Shown piece by piece: positions 6,781-14,238 of a stretch of 18,152 nucleotides of DNA. Each line of letters starts with the position of its first letter. Position 1 is the stretch's first letter. The notes below the pieces were generated by a model. It had not been told where the DNA came from. It saw only the letters and a list, made by a program, of their open reading frames with translations, and searched no databases. The position numbers were made by a program, and so were the translations under genes. Source of the stretch: Haemophilus parahaemolyticus (GTDB lineage: Bacteria > Pseudomonadota > Gammaproteobacteria > Enterobacterales > Pasteurellaceae); the NCBI RefSeq assembly GCF_018373095.1, contig NZ_JAHAHT010000029.1, positions 1-18,152 of the forward strand, given 5' to 3'.

Positions 6781-8160
6781 ATGGCAAAGGCACCAAAAAC
6801 GGCTTATGTGTGTAGCGATTGTGGCGCAGAATACTCTAAGTGGATGGGGCAATGTAAAGAGTGCTATGCGTGGAATACTATCAGCGAAATTCGTTTAGTT
6901 TCAGCTAAAGAAAGTAAAAAAAACGACCGTTTTAGTGGCTATGCGGGCGAAACTTCTGGCAAGGTGCAAGCACTCTCTGAGATCAGCTTGCAAGAAGTAC
7001 CACGTTTTAGTAGCGGATTTAACGAACTCGATCGCGTGCTTGGTGGTGGAGTTGTGCCAGGTTCTGCTATTCTGATTGGTGGTCATCCTGGGGCGGGGAA
7101 AAGTACGTTACTGCTCCAAGTGATGTGCGGATTATCTAAAGAAATTCCGACGCTATATGTGACAGGCGAGGAGTCGCTCCAACAAGTTGCAATGCGCGCT
7201 AACCGTTTAGGTTTACCAACAGAACACCTCAAAATGCTTTCTGAAACCTCGGTTGAGCATATTTGTAACATTGCCGATCAAGAAAAACCCCAAATTATGG
7301 TGATTGACTCTATTCAAGTGATGCACCTTTCAGATATTCAATCTTCACCAGGTTCGGTTTCTCAAGTGCGTGAATGTGCTTCATTCCTCACACGCTATGC
7401 GAAAACCCGCCAAGTGGCAATTATTATGGTGGGGCACGTAACCAAAGATGGTACGCTTGCAGGTCCTAAAGTTTTAGAGCATGCAATTGATGCTTCACTT
7501 TTATTAGAAGGTGAATCAGATTCACGCTATCGCACCTTACGTAGCCAGAAAAACCGTTTTGGTGCCGTAAATGAGCTAGGTGTGTTTGCGATGACAGAAC
7601 AAGGACTTCGTGAAGTCAAAAACCCATCTGCAATCTTTTTAAGCCGTAGCGATGAGTTGGTTTCAGGCAGTTCTGTGGTTGTGCTTTGGGAAGGAACTCG
7701 CCCTCTCTTGGTAGAAATTCAAGCCTTAGTCGATCACTCAATGCTTGCCAACCCGCGCCGTGTTGCTGTGGGTTTAGATCACAATCGCTTATCACTATTG
7801 CTTGCTGTTTTACACCGCCATGGTGGATTGCAAATGTCAGACCAAGATGTATTTGTCAATATAGTAGGCGGCGTAAAAGTGACGGAAACTAGTGCAGACT
7901 TAGCCTTAATTCTCGCCTTAATTTCTAGCTTTAGAAACCGACCACTACCACAAGATCTTGTGATTTTTGGAGAGGTGGGCTTAGCAGGCGAAATTCGCCC
8001 TGTGCCAAGTGGTCAAGAACGTATTTCTGAGGCTGCTAAACACGGCTTCAAGCGTGCCATTGTGCCTTTTGGGAATATGCCCAAAAAATCGATTAAGGGA
8101 ATGGAAGTTTTTGGCGTGAAAAAACTCAGTGATTCGTTAGATATTTTAGGCAATTTGTAA
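6781..8160 (+). CDS. radA: DNA repair ATPase RadA (Sms)
   Basis: RecA-like helicase/ATPase that promotes branch migration in recombination and, in transformable bacteria, helps integrate incoming DNA. The product is 459 residues when started at ATG 6781 (MAKAPKTAYVCSDCGAEYSK), matching the E. coli start (460 residues). The frame is open up to 6736, but that longer start would add 15 residues not seen in the family. Domains: zinc finger C11-x2-C14 and C25-x2-C28; Walker A GGHPGAGKST at 100-109; VIDSIQ near 174-179; the RadA-specific KNRFG at 257-261; and a C-terminal Lon-like domain (GGVKVTETSADLA, VIFGEVGLAGEIRPV). It overlaps the next gene by one base (TAATG). Divergent from pilA. Confidence 0.97.
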   Translation: MAKAPKTAYVCSDCGAEYSKWMGQCKECYAWNTISEIRLVSAKESKKNDRFSGYAGETSGKVQALSEISLQEVPRFSSGFNELDRVLGGGVVPGSAILIGGHPGAGKSTLLLQVMCGLSKEIPTLYVTGEESLQQVAMRANRLGLPTEHLKMLSETSVEHICNIADQEKPQIMVIDSIQVMHLSDIQSSPGSVSQVRECASFLTRYAKTRQVAIIMVGHVTKDGTLAGPKVLEHAIDASLLLEGESDSRYRTLRSQKNRFGAVNELGVFAMTEQGLREVKNPSAIFLSRSDELVSGSSVVVLWEGTRPLLVEIQALVDHSMLANPRRVAVGLDHNRLSLLLAVLHRHGGLQMSDQDVFVNIVGGVKVTETSADLALILALISSFRNRPLPQDLVIFGEVGLAGEIRPVPSGQERISEAAKHGFKRAIVPFGNMPKKSIKGMEVFGVKKLSDSLDILGNL

Positions 8161-9074
8161 TGGCTAATTTCCCTATAAAATGGTTGATGCTCTGCCGTGA
8201 GCCACGCTTATATAGTTGCCAACGGATTAAAACTGCGTGCGAACAGCGTGGTATCTTGCTCGACATTCTCGATCCCAATCGAATGTTACTTAAACTTGCA
8301 AGTGTTGGAGGAAAATCGACCGCTAGATTATTCTATCAAACGTCCGAACAAGAGTTACAGCTTGATGAATATCACGCTGTGCTTCCTCGTTTCGGGACAA
8401 CAAGCACAGAGATGGGCTGTTATGTGTTGCAGCATTTTGAAATCAAAAAAACAAAAGTACTAAATAATGCCCAAGCTTTCCGATTAGCTCGAGACAAATG
8501 GCAAAGTTTGCAATTGCTCGCAGCTTATGGTTTGCCTATTCCCTCAACAAGTTACATTGGTGAATTAGTTGAAAGCTCTTCACAATTGGCTTTGCATTTT
8601 CCTGCAGTCGTACTTAAGACATTAGTCGGTATGCAAGGTACTGGTGTAGAATTATATGAGGAGACAAGCACAGCCTTAAATAAGCTAAAAATGCTAAAGC
8701 AAGTGGGTGAAAAAGCCTTAGTACAAGATTTTATAGCCGAAACCCGAGGGCAAGATATTCGTGCTTTTGTTATTGGTGATCAAGTAGTCGCAAGTATGCA
8801 ACGCACCGCAGGTAATGGAGATTTTCGTGCAAATTTACACCAAGGTGGCAAAGCTGAAAGCATTGAACTGACAGAGGAAGAAAAGCAGATTGCTATTCAA
8901 GCAACAAAAGCTATTGGATTAGATGTTGCAGGCGTTGATTTAATCCGTGCCAAGCAAGGCCCGATGATTCTAGAAGCGAATGCGAGCCCTGGTTTAGAAG
9001 GGATTGAAAAAGTTTCTGGCAAAGATATTGCGGGGATGATGGTGGATTATTTACTCACAGGTATTTTAGGATAA
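8160..9074 (+). CDS. rimK: RimK-type ATP-grasp ligase
   Basis: RimK family enzymes ligate glutamate residues to an acceptor, classically the C-terminus of ribosomal protein S6. The 304-residue product has an N-terminal pre-ATP-grasp domain (about 7-100) and an ATP-grasp core with VLKTLVGMQGTGV (151-163), DFIAETRGQDIRAFVIG (190-206), GDFRANLHQGG (220-230) and the metal-binding LEANASPGLEGIE (271-283). These read as RimK rather than glutathione synthetase or D-Ala ligase; E. coli RimK has 300 residues. The ATG overlaps the radA stop by one base, so it is translationally coupled with radA. Its stop is one base from that of convergent purN. The S6 substrate is inferred from the family, not shown here. 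Confidence 0.85.
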   Translation: MANFPIKWLMLCREPRLYSCQRIKTACEQRGILLDILDPNRMLLKLASVGGKSTARLFYQTSEQELQLDEYHAVLPRFGTTSTEMGCYVLQHFEIKKTKVLNNAQAFRLARDKWQSLQLLAAYGLPIPSTSYIGELVESSSQLALHFPAVVLKTLVGMQGTGVELYEETSTALNKLKMLKQVGEKALVQDFIAETRGQDIRAFVIGDQVVASMQRTAGNGDFRANLHQGGKAESIELTEEEKQIAIQATKAIGLDVAGVDLIRAKQGPMILEANASPGLEGIEKVSGKDIAGMMVDYLLTGILG

Positions 9075-9075
9075 A

Positions 9076-9729
9076 TTATTTCTCTTTATCATCTTCACTC
9101 GCATATCCAGATTTTGGCAGAGCTTTTCCATCTAAATATGCCAAATTATCTTTAAGTCTTAACCGTCCTTCGGTAAACCATTTAATCACAAGCGGATAAA
9201 TTTGATATTCTTGCTCACGGGTTCTAGCTTCCACTTCTTCGATGCTATCTTCAGGGAAGATTGGTACTTTTGCTTGTAAGACAATTGCACCACCATCCAC
9301 TTCTTCATTGACAAAATGGACGGTTGTGCCGTGTTCATTGTCGCCTGCTTCAATCGCACGTTGGTAGGTGTTTAAGCCTGCATATTTAGGAAGAAGAGAA
9401 GGATGGATATTTAAAATTTTCCCTGCAAAACGTTGAGTAAATTTTGGGGTAAGAATTTTCATATAACCAGCAAGGACGATCAAATCTACTGCTAGGCTTT
9501 GCAAATAATCGCCAATGGCATCGTCCATTTCGAGGTTATTGGCAAAATTTTTGCGAAGAAAGATCGCTTGCGGAATCTGTGCTTGTTTGGCTCGAATTAA
9601 GCCGTAAGCATCAGATTTGTTACTTACCACACAAGCAATTTTGGCGGGAATATCGCCTGAATGGCAGGCATCAATAATAGTTTGTAAATTCGTTCCTTGA
9701 CCAGAAATAAGGACGGCAATTTTTTTCAT
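9076..9729 (-). CDS. purN: Phosphoribosylglycinamide formyltransferase (GAR transformylase 1)
   Basis: Third step of purine synthesis: transfers formyl from 10-formyltetrahydrofolate to GAR. The 217 residues begin KKIAVLISGQGTNLQTIID (phosphate-binding loop near 9-15). The catalytic triad corresponds to N107, H109 (in KILNIHPSLLP) and D145 (in EEVDGGAIV), one residue later than N106/H108/D144 of E. coli. Length is about five residues over E. coli, with a charged C-terminal tail (SEDDKEK). A clear AAGGAAG ribosome site precedes the ATG. It follows purM by 54 bases with a small hairpin between. Its stop is a single base from that of convergent rimK, leaving no room for a terminator between them. 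Confidence 0.96.
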   Translation of the reverse strand: MKKIAVLISGQGTNLQTIIDACHSGDIPAKIACVVSNKSDAYGLIRAKQAQIPQAIFLRKNFANNLEMDDAIGDYLQSLAVDLIVLAGYMKILTPKFTQRFAGKILNIHPSLLPKYAGLNTYQRAIEAGDNEHGTTVHFVNEEVDGGAIVLQAKVPIFPEDSIEEVEARTREQEYQIYPLVIKWFTEGRLRLKDNLAYLDGKALPKSGYASEDDKEK

Positions 9730-9746
9730 TTTCTTCCTTATAGAAA

Positions 9747-9764
9747 TCAGCCCAAAAGGGCTGA
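9747..9764 (-). terminator. Hairpin in the purM-purN gap
   Basis: TCAGCCC and GGGCTGA (9747-9753 and 9758-9764) form a 7-base-pair, GC-rich stem with a four-base loop. On the minus strand it is followed only by TTTCT, so it may attenuate or stabilise the purM end of the message rather than fully terminate. Confidence 0.4.
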
Positions 9765-9783
9765 ATTGAAATTTAAGATTTTA

Positions 9784-10818
9784 CTATTGAATCTCAACCT
9801 GTGCTTCGCCTTCGCCAAGATGTTCAATTTTGCCGATAACCCACGCTTTTTCGCCCGCTTGTTCAAGCAATGCAAGAGCGGTTTCAATCTCTTTTTCTGG
9901 TAATGCAATTACCATACCTACGCCACAGTTAAAAGTGCGGTACATTTCATAACGACTAATATTGCCTTTTTCTTGTAACCAGTTGAAGATCGCAGGCCAT
10001 TGCCAACTTGATTCATCAATCACTGCTTTAGTATTGTCAGGTAATACACGCGGGATATTTTCCCAGAAGCCACCGCCTGTTAAGTGAGCAATGGCGTGAA
10101 CTTCGGTCTGCTTGATCAGTTGTAAAATCGATTTTACATAGATTTTGGTTGGGGCTAATAAATGTTCGCTAAGCGGTTTGCCGTCTAATAAATCCGCTGG
10201 ATTTGCACCGCTCACTTCAAGCACTTTGCGAATAAGTGAATAGCCGTTTGAGTGAGCACCACTTGAACCGAGTGCGATAAGCGTGTCGCCCGTTTTCACT
10301 GCTGTGCCGTCAATAATCTCTGATTTTTCTACCACCCCTACGCAGAAACCCGCTAAGTCGTAGTCGCCTTCGTGGTACATTCCAGGCATTTCAGCGGTTT
10401 CACCACCGACTAACGCACAGCCAGACATTTCGCAACCGTCTGCAATACCTTTGATCACACTTGCTGCCACATCAACGTCTAATTTTCCTGTTGCATAGTA
10501 ATCTAAGAAGAAAAGCGGTTCTGCCCCTTGTACGATTAAGTCGTTTACACACATTGCCACTAAATCCTGACCAATGGTATCGTGTTTTTTCAAGTCAATC
10601 GCAAGGCGTAATTTTGTACCCACGCCGTCTGTACCAGAAACTAAAATTGGCTCTTTATATTTGGTTGGTAAAGCACATAATGCTCCGAAACCACCCAATC
10701 CGCCCATGACTTCAGGGCGGCGAGTGCGTTTTACATCGCCTTTGATACGTTCGACTAATTCATTCCCAGCGTGAATATCGACGCCAGCATCTTTGTAGCT
10801 AAGTTGTGTATTGCTCAC
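9784..10818 (-). CDS. purM: Phosphoribosylformylglycinamidine cyclo-ligase (AIR synthetase)
   Basis: Fifth step of purine synthesis: ATP-dependent closure of FGAM to AIR. The 344-residue product (E. coli 345) has the family landmarks SYKDAGVDIHAGNELVERIK at 7-26, GGLGGFGALCAL near 40-51, SGTDGVGTKLRLA near 61-73, DLIVQGAEPLFFLDY and GGETAEMPGMY. It is the first gene of purMN and has a PurR-like operator and TATAAT upstream, fitting repression by PurR with hypoxanthine or guanine. An uptake-sequence core lies within it at 9933-9941. The ribosome site is modest (GAGG about 13 bases before ATG), but the start agrees with the family. Confidence 0.97.
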   Translation of the reverse strand: MSNTQLSYKDAGVDIHAGNELVERIKGDVKRTRRPEVMGGLGGFGALCALPTKYKEPILVSGTDGVGTKLRLAIDLKKHDTIGQDLVAMCVNDLIVQGAEPLFFLDYYATGKLDVDVAASVIKGIADGCEMSGCALVGGETAEMPGMYHEGDYDLAGFCVGVVEKSEIIDGTAVKTGDTLIALGSSGAHSNGYSLIRKVLEVSGANPADLLDGKPLSEHLLAPTKIYVKSILQLIKQTEVHAIAHLTGGGFWENIPRVLPDNTKAVIDESSWQWPAIFNWLQEKGNISRYEMYRTFNCGVGMVIALPEKEIETALALLEQAGEKAWVIGKIEHLGEGEAQVEIQ

Positions 10819-10854
10819 GATTAACCTCGATCAATTGAAATAAAAATCGGGCAG

Positions 10855-10881
10855 ATTATATCATTAAGCAAACGTTTGCGG
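10855..10881 (-). promoter_or_regulatory. purMN promoter with PurR operator
   Basis: A perfect TATAAT (minus strand, 10860-10855) lies 37 bases before the purM ATG. Six bases upstream of it is the perfect 12-base palindrome GCAAACGTTTGC (10868-10879), matching the central part of the PurR consensus ACGCAAACGTTTTCGT. The operator covers the spacer/-35 zone, so PurR binding would block RNA polymerase. No good -35 hexamer is apparent. Confidence 0.75.
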
Positions 10882-10915
10882 TATGGTAAATTTATTTCAT
10901 TTTACAATATTTTTG

Positions 10916-10967
10916 AAATTAAAATGAAATTGCTTGCAGTAAAAAAATGTACGATTTTAATAGTGCA
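10916..10967 (+). repeat. Left copy of the trp-type promoter/operator (degenerate)
   Basis: Bases 10916-10938 match 14559-14581 at 21 of 23 positions (both contain AAATTGCTTGCA or AAATTGCTTGCA-like sequence). Bases 10948-10967, TGTACGATTTTAATAGTGCA, match 14595-14614 at 17 of 20. The gap between the two blocks is four bases shorter here. TTGCAG (10934-10939) and TTTAAT (10956-10961), 16 apart, could still be a plus-strand promoter. The palindrome is imperfect here, unlike the right copy. The two copies flank the Slam/lipoprotein cassette. Confidence 0.6.
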
Positions 10968-11078
10968 AAAGCTGAAAACTATCAATATTAGTCAGAAAAA
11001 AATCATCTGACGCCTCTTATCGGGTAAAAGTTTGGCTCAATTACCGCAAAAATTAGAACACCATCATCATTAATCTTG
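10968..11078 (+). other. Short stretch of unknown role between promoter-like repeat and terminator
   Basis: About 110 bases with no credible gene. In one frame a short open stretch (11011-11073), after a TGA at 11008, ends in LPQKLEHHHH and a TAA just before the hairpin. It has no start codon or ribosome site. Bases 10972-10993 weakly resemble the first codons of the SDR gene (shared TGAAAAC and ATTAGTCA). It may be a relic gene, or, with the promoter-like repeat before it and the terminator after it, a small RNA of about 140 nucleotides. Confidence 0.25.
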
Positions 11079-11106
11079 AAAGTGCGGTGGAATTTCACCG
11101 CACTTT
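11079..11106. terminator. Terminator built from two inverted uptake sequences
   Basis: AAAGTGCGGTG (11079-11089) and CACCGCACTTT (11096-11106) form an 11-base-pair perfect stem with a six-base loop. Each arm contains the Haemophilus uptake core. On the plus strand the stem is followed by TTTTTGCTTTTT-like sequence, a good U-run. On the minus strand, 45 bases after the slam stop, the U-run is short. Paired uptake sequences as terminators are well known in Haemophilus. It may serve slam and any plus-strand transcript from 10916-10967. Confidence 0.75.
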
Positions 11107-11150
11107 TTGCTTTTTATTTATAATCTTATAAAGTCTATTTATAAAAATAA

Positions 11151-12629
11151 TCAAAAAGTTTTCTCAAATAATATATTTACATTCTTCTGAGTATAAGAAT
11201 ACATTTCTGGAATATTACTATCTTGTTTACGCCAGCTTAGTTGGAGTTTTGGTGTAATTCCCCAAATATGCCAATCGCGTTTCCATAGGGATAAACTCAC
11301 GCCATAAATTTTATCTTCTCGACGTTTTCCAAAAGAAAACAAATTGATATTACCTAATTTAGAAATATCTTTATATTCATGTTTCATTATGGATAAGCCA
11401 AGACGTGAGGAAATGCCCCAATGCCATTCTTGCCCCCAACCTAAACGTAGGCTTTTACTGTCTGAACTATATTGACGAACCTTAGTTCTTTCTGCCATAA
11501 AATCAGAACCAAGGTAGAAAAACTGTTTCGGTGTTCTTGCCCACAGTAAGGTTGCTGAAATCAGTTTGTTATTGCCGTTTTGTGATGTGCTGTCGAGATA
11601 ACGTTGTTTTGAAAACTCTCCTGCTGTAGAAAGTTGCCAGTTAGGACTTAACCAGCGAGAAAATTCCACTCTTGCCCCATTAGACCAACGATAACTTTCA
11701 CCGCCATACCAACGTTTTTCATAAAAAGGTTTAATACGGAAATTTTGCTTTGCGGTTTTATGTGCATAGCCAACAAAAGTGCGGTTGGAAATATCATCAA
11801 ATTCATGATTATCCCAATAACTCTTGCCCCCGAACTCATTACCCAGCGTGAGATAATGAGAACGCCATAAATTGAAATCTCTGGAAATATCGAGTGAGTA
11901 CGCTAAGCCGTGTGCCGTTTGTGGTAACATTGATTCTGAACGAGTCAGTACACCACCATTTTCTAACACCACTTGTCTCTCACTTCCCACATTATTTACA
12001 TTCGTATCACGTACATAATTAAAAGAAAAATCCAAATTCCAGCTGTCACGTTCTTTTAAAGCCTCTAAATAAGCCTCCATTAAACGCCTAACTTGAGGCG
12101 GTAAATCCCCCGCAGTTTGTGCTTTTTCAAATTGGTCTTTGGCGGCTCCATCTTGTTTTTGATTGAATAAAGCGATAGCCAGTTCAATTCGCACAGGGTT
12201 TAAATTTGGATTTTTCGCTAATATTTCACGGTAATGCTCAATGGCTAAAGTATAGTTTTCTATTAGGGCAGCCAATTTTCCTTCCGCAAAGCGCTCCATA
12301 ATCGGGTCACGATTTGGAAAAGTGCGGTAAATTTCCAGCAATTTTTTAATCATTTCTGGATTGCGAGCATAAATAGCACGGCTTAATAATTCGTGGGTTA
12401 AAGCTGGATTTTGTTTAAGTTGCTCAAGGGTAATTTCAATTTGTTCGGCTTGTTCTGTACCTAAATGCGGTAAATTTTGTTCGCGTTTTTCAAGTTTGGC
12501 GACATTAATTTGTGGTTCAAGTTCTGTTTTGAACTTAGGCTCGTTAATGTTCAGTGTGATATTTGTTGCAGGTGTTTGAGCTAAGGCAAGCATAGGAAAA
12601 AGTATGCTGATAACTAATTTAATTTTCAT
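11151..12629 (-). CDS. Slam-family outer-membrane translocon for surface lipoproteins
   Basis: Slam (surface lipoprotein assembly modulator, DUF560) proteins move specific lipoproteins across the outer membrane to the cell surface in Neisseria and relatives. The 492-residue product (about the length of Neisseria Slam) has a signal peptide ending near LALA/Q at 17-18. A helical TPR-like periplasmic region follows (about 65-195), with repeats such as AIEHYREILAKNPNLNPVRIELA. From about 197 comes a beta-barrel with the family hallmark WNLDFSFNYVRDTNVNNV (197-214), rich in aromatic strands and ending in Phe as outer-membrane barrels do. It lies 131 bases after a candidate cargo lipoprotein gene, in the same direction. 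Two uptake cores (11777, 12320) lie inside. No clear ribosome site precedes the ATG. Family assignment is strong; cargo pairing is inferred. Confidence 0.88.
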   Translation of the reverse strand: MKIKLVISILFPMLALAQTPATNITLNINEPKFKTELEPQINVAKLEKREQNLPHLGTEQAEQIEITLEQLKQNPALTHELLSRAIYARNPEMIKKLLEIYRTFPNRDPIMERFAEGKLAALIENYTLAIEHYREILAKNPNLNPVRIELAIALFNQKQDGAAKDQFEKAQTAGDLPPQVRRLMEAYLEALKERDSWNLDFSFNYVRDTNVNNVGSERQVVLENGGVLTRSESMLPQTAHGLAYSLDISRDFNLWRSHYLTLGNEFGGKSYWDNHEFDDISNRTFVGYAHKTAKQNFRIKPFYEKRWYGGESYRWSNGARVEFSRWLSPNWQLSTAGEFSKQRYLDSTSQNGNNKLISATLLWARTPKQFFYLGSDFMAERTKVRQYSSDSKSLRLGWGQEWHWGISSRLGLSIMKHEYKDISKLGNINLFSFGKRREDKIYGVSLSLWKRDWHIWGITPKLQLSWRKQDSNIPEMYSYTQKNVNILFEKTF

Positions 12630-12714
12630 AATGAAAGAGGCTATTTAGAGAATATAAGTGATTAACTATTAAAATGGCACGATAAGTTATAAGTTAAGAT
12701 TATCAATTAACTAA

Positions 12715-12740
12715 AAATGCTCATCTGGTGATGAGCATTT
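12715..12740 (-). terminator. Terminator between the lipoprotein gene and slam
   Basis: AAATGCTCAT (12715-12724) and ATGAGCATTT (12731-12740) form a perfect 10-base-pair stem with a six-base loop, 20 bases after the lipoprotein stop. On the minus strand it ends in a five-T run, a classical intrinsic terminator. It would limit read-through so that cargo mRNA exceeds slam mRNA, or give slam its own promoter need. Confidence 0.75.
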
Positions 12741-12760
12741 CAATTAATCAAGCACAACTA

Positions 12761-14134
12761 TTATTGCTTAGTTGCACCAAATACTGCTTCGTATTTTTCA
12801 ACTAGATTTGGGTTGTTTTTAGTTGGTTGATAATAACCCCGTTTATTCACAATATCTTTTTGATATCCTGTTCTTAGATCCGAACTTAACGATACTCCAC
12901 CGACTACATCACTATATTCTTTACCTGTGAATTGAACACTATAAGAACCAACAAACTGATTATTTCCTTCTGCATTCAATACTTTTGCACCAAGAGCATC
13001 ACTAGAAAGACTACCTAGCCCATAATTATCAGTGGTTGATTGCTTAGTTAATTCAATTCTACCTAGGGTATCACTATCAATATGACCAGATACTGTAAAG
13101 AATTTAGGTTCAAATTTAGCATTAAGAGTAACTTTACCATCTATTTTAGGTGTTTCAGGTAACGTAACATTTCTAGTCCCTTCAACACCCTTTGTTACGA
13201 CAGCAATAACATCACCTTTATAAACTAAATCGCCTTTTAAACTTTCAACATAATTCTTACTTGCAACTTTTTCAGTAAATGGTGCACCATAGGTTTCATT
13301 TGTATTTAAACCACCTACAAATAATTTGGAGTCATATTCATTTGTAAACAACGCACCATAAGTAGAGTATGGCGTATTAATGAAAAGATAATTCACCCTG
13401 TGAACATCTCCATCAACTTCACTAACTTTTATATCAGATGGTTGAGAACCAGGTAAAATCTCTTTAAGTTTAGTGATTTTAACACCATCAATATTCTCAT
13501 CTGAAAATACGCCTTCATGAACACCTAAATAATTTCCACCATTACGAATATCTTTTTCAGTTAATTCAGAAATAGAGACATTCACATTCTCAGCTAAACG
13601 GAATGGAGATTCATTTCTAAGACTTCTACGTGAATATTCATCAGTTAATTCAAGATCATATCGATGTGTACCTGTAGCAACATTTACGCTACTAATAGAA
13701 ACATTCTTGTTTGAAGTCTCTTCAAGAGTACTAGAGTCACCAAGTTTAATTGTAAATTTAGCTTTTACATTATCACCAATCACAGGGGCTTTTGCTAATT
13801 CAGCATTAATTCTATCCGCTTCATCTTGTGCGTTACTGTCTTGGTTTCCTGTATTACCTGGGTTTCCTGTATTACCTGGGTTTCCTGTGTTACCTGGGTT
13901 TCCTGTGTTACCTGGGTTTCCTGTGTTACCTGTGTTACCTGAGTTTTCTGTGTTACCTGGGTTTCCAGTATTACCCTGGTTTCCTGTATTACCTTGGTCT
14001 CCTGTATTGACTTGGTTACTTACACCAGTATTCACGCTTGTTGGAGGTAATTCTTTCTTTGAATCACTCATACAAGCCGTTGCACTCAATGAAACTAAAA
14101 TCGCAAGTGCAGTGGTTTTAAAAGTTGGTTTCAT
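12761..14134 (-). CDS. Putative Slam-dependent surface lipoprotein (TbpB-like barrel) with repeat linker
   Basis: The 457-residue precursor has a lipoprotein signal (MKPTFKTTALAILVSLSATA followed by Cys21, the lipidation site), a 60-residue flexible linker of Gly-Asn-Thr-Gly-Asn-Pro/Gln repeats (about 41-98), then a soluble domain of about 350 residues made of beta-strand-like segments. Its end, NQFVGSYSVQFTGKEYSDVVGGVSL and then YEAVFGATKQ, resembles the C-terminal barrel of TbpB-like and Slam-dependent lipoproteins (the VVGGV and VFGA signatures). The neighbouring slam gene supports surface display at the end of a long tether. The ligand cannot be read from sequence: relatives bind transferrin, haem or haemoglobin, or complement factors. 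No TonB-dependent receptor gene is nearby, which argues mildly against a two-part iron receptor. Good AAGGAA site six bases before ATG. Confidence 0.75.
   Translation of the reverse strand: MKPTFKTTALAILVSLSATACMSDSKKELPPTSVNTGVSNQVNTGDQGNTGNQGNTGNPGNTENSGNTGNTGNPGNTGNPGNTGNPGNTGNPGNTGNQDSNAQDEADRINAELAKAPVIGDNVKAKFTIKLGDSSTLEETSNKNVSISSVNVATGTHRYDLELTDEYSRRSLRNESPFRLAENVNVSISELTEKDIRNGGNYLGVHEGVFSDENIDGVKITKLKEILPGSQPSDIKVSEVDGDVHRVNYLFINTPYSTYGALFTNEYDSKLFVGGLNTNETYGAPFTEKVASKNYVESLKGDLVYKGDVIAVVTKGVEGTRNVTLPETPKIDGKVTLNAKFEPKFFTVSGHIDSDTLGRIELTKQSTTDNYGLGSLSSDALGAKVLNAEGNNQFVGSYSVQFTGKEYSDVVGGVSLSSDLRTGYQKDIVNKRGYYQPTKNNPNLVEKYEAVFGATKQ
13843..14013 (-). repeat. 18-base tandem repeat encoding the GNTGNP linker
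   Basis: About 9.5 copies of an 18-base unit (plus strand GGTTTCCTGTRTTACCTG; 13843, 13861, 13879, 13897, 13915, a half unit at 13933, then 13942, 13960, 13978, 13996). Copies at 13879, 13897 and 13915 are identical; outer ones diverge, with Gln in place of Pro in the three N-terminal-most. Every gain or loss of a unit keeps the frame, so the array would vary tether length rather than switch the gene off. Confidence 0.9.
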
Positions 14135-14238
14135 AAATTTTTCCTTTTAATTTAAGAAATAGAGGAGTGTTTTTATTGAGAATGAGCGGTTTTATAATAA
14201 AAAAATCTATTTATAAAAACACCAATAAAAACTTTCCT

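Noticed and set aside
10963..11010. GTG-started 15-codon frame as a tryptophan leader peptide
   Set aside because: It contains no tryptophan codons and no ribosome site, and no antiterminator alternative fold was evident.
12675..12714. Fur-box-like TTGATAATCTTAA before slam
   Set aside because: Only about 11 of 19 positions match the Fur consensus, no better than expected in AT-rich DNA.
13843..14013. CRISPR-like array
   Set aside because: Units are contiguous 18-base coding repeats without spacers, in frame inside the lipoprotein gene.
12761..14134. Lipoprotein as TbpB or secreted hemophilin
   Set aside because: It is shorter than bilobed TbpB (about 600 residues) and lacks a TbpA neighbour; it has a lipidation cysteine, unlike secreted hemophilin. 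Left as unassigned cargo.
13707..14150. Plus-strand 147-residue frame rich in FPVLPG repeats
   Set aside because: It is the complement of the GNTGNP repeat in the lipoprotein gene. The repeats keep the opposite strand open; no ribosome site.
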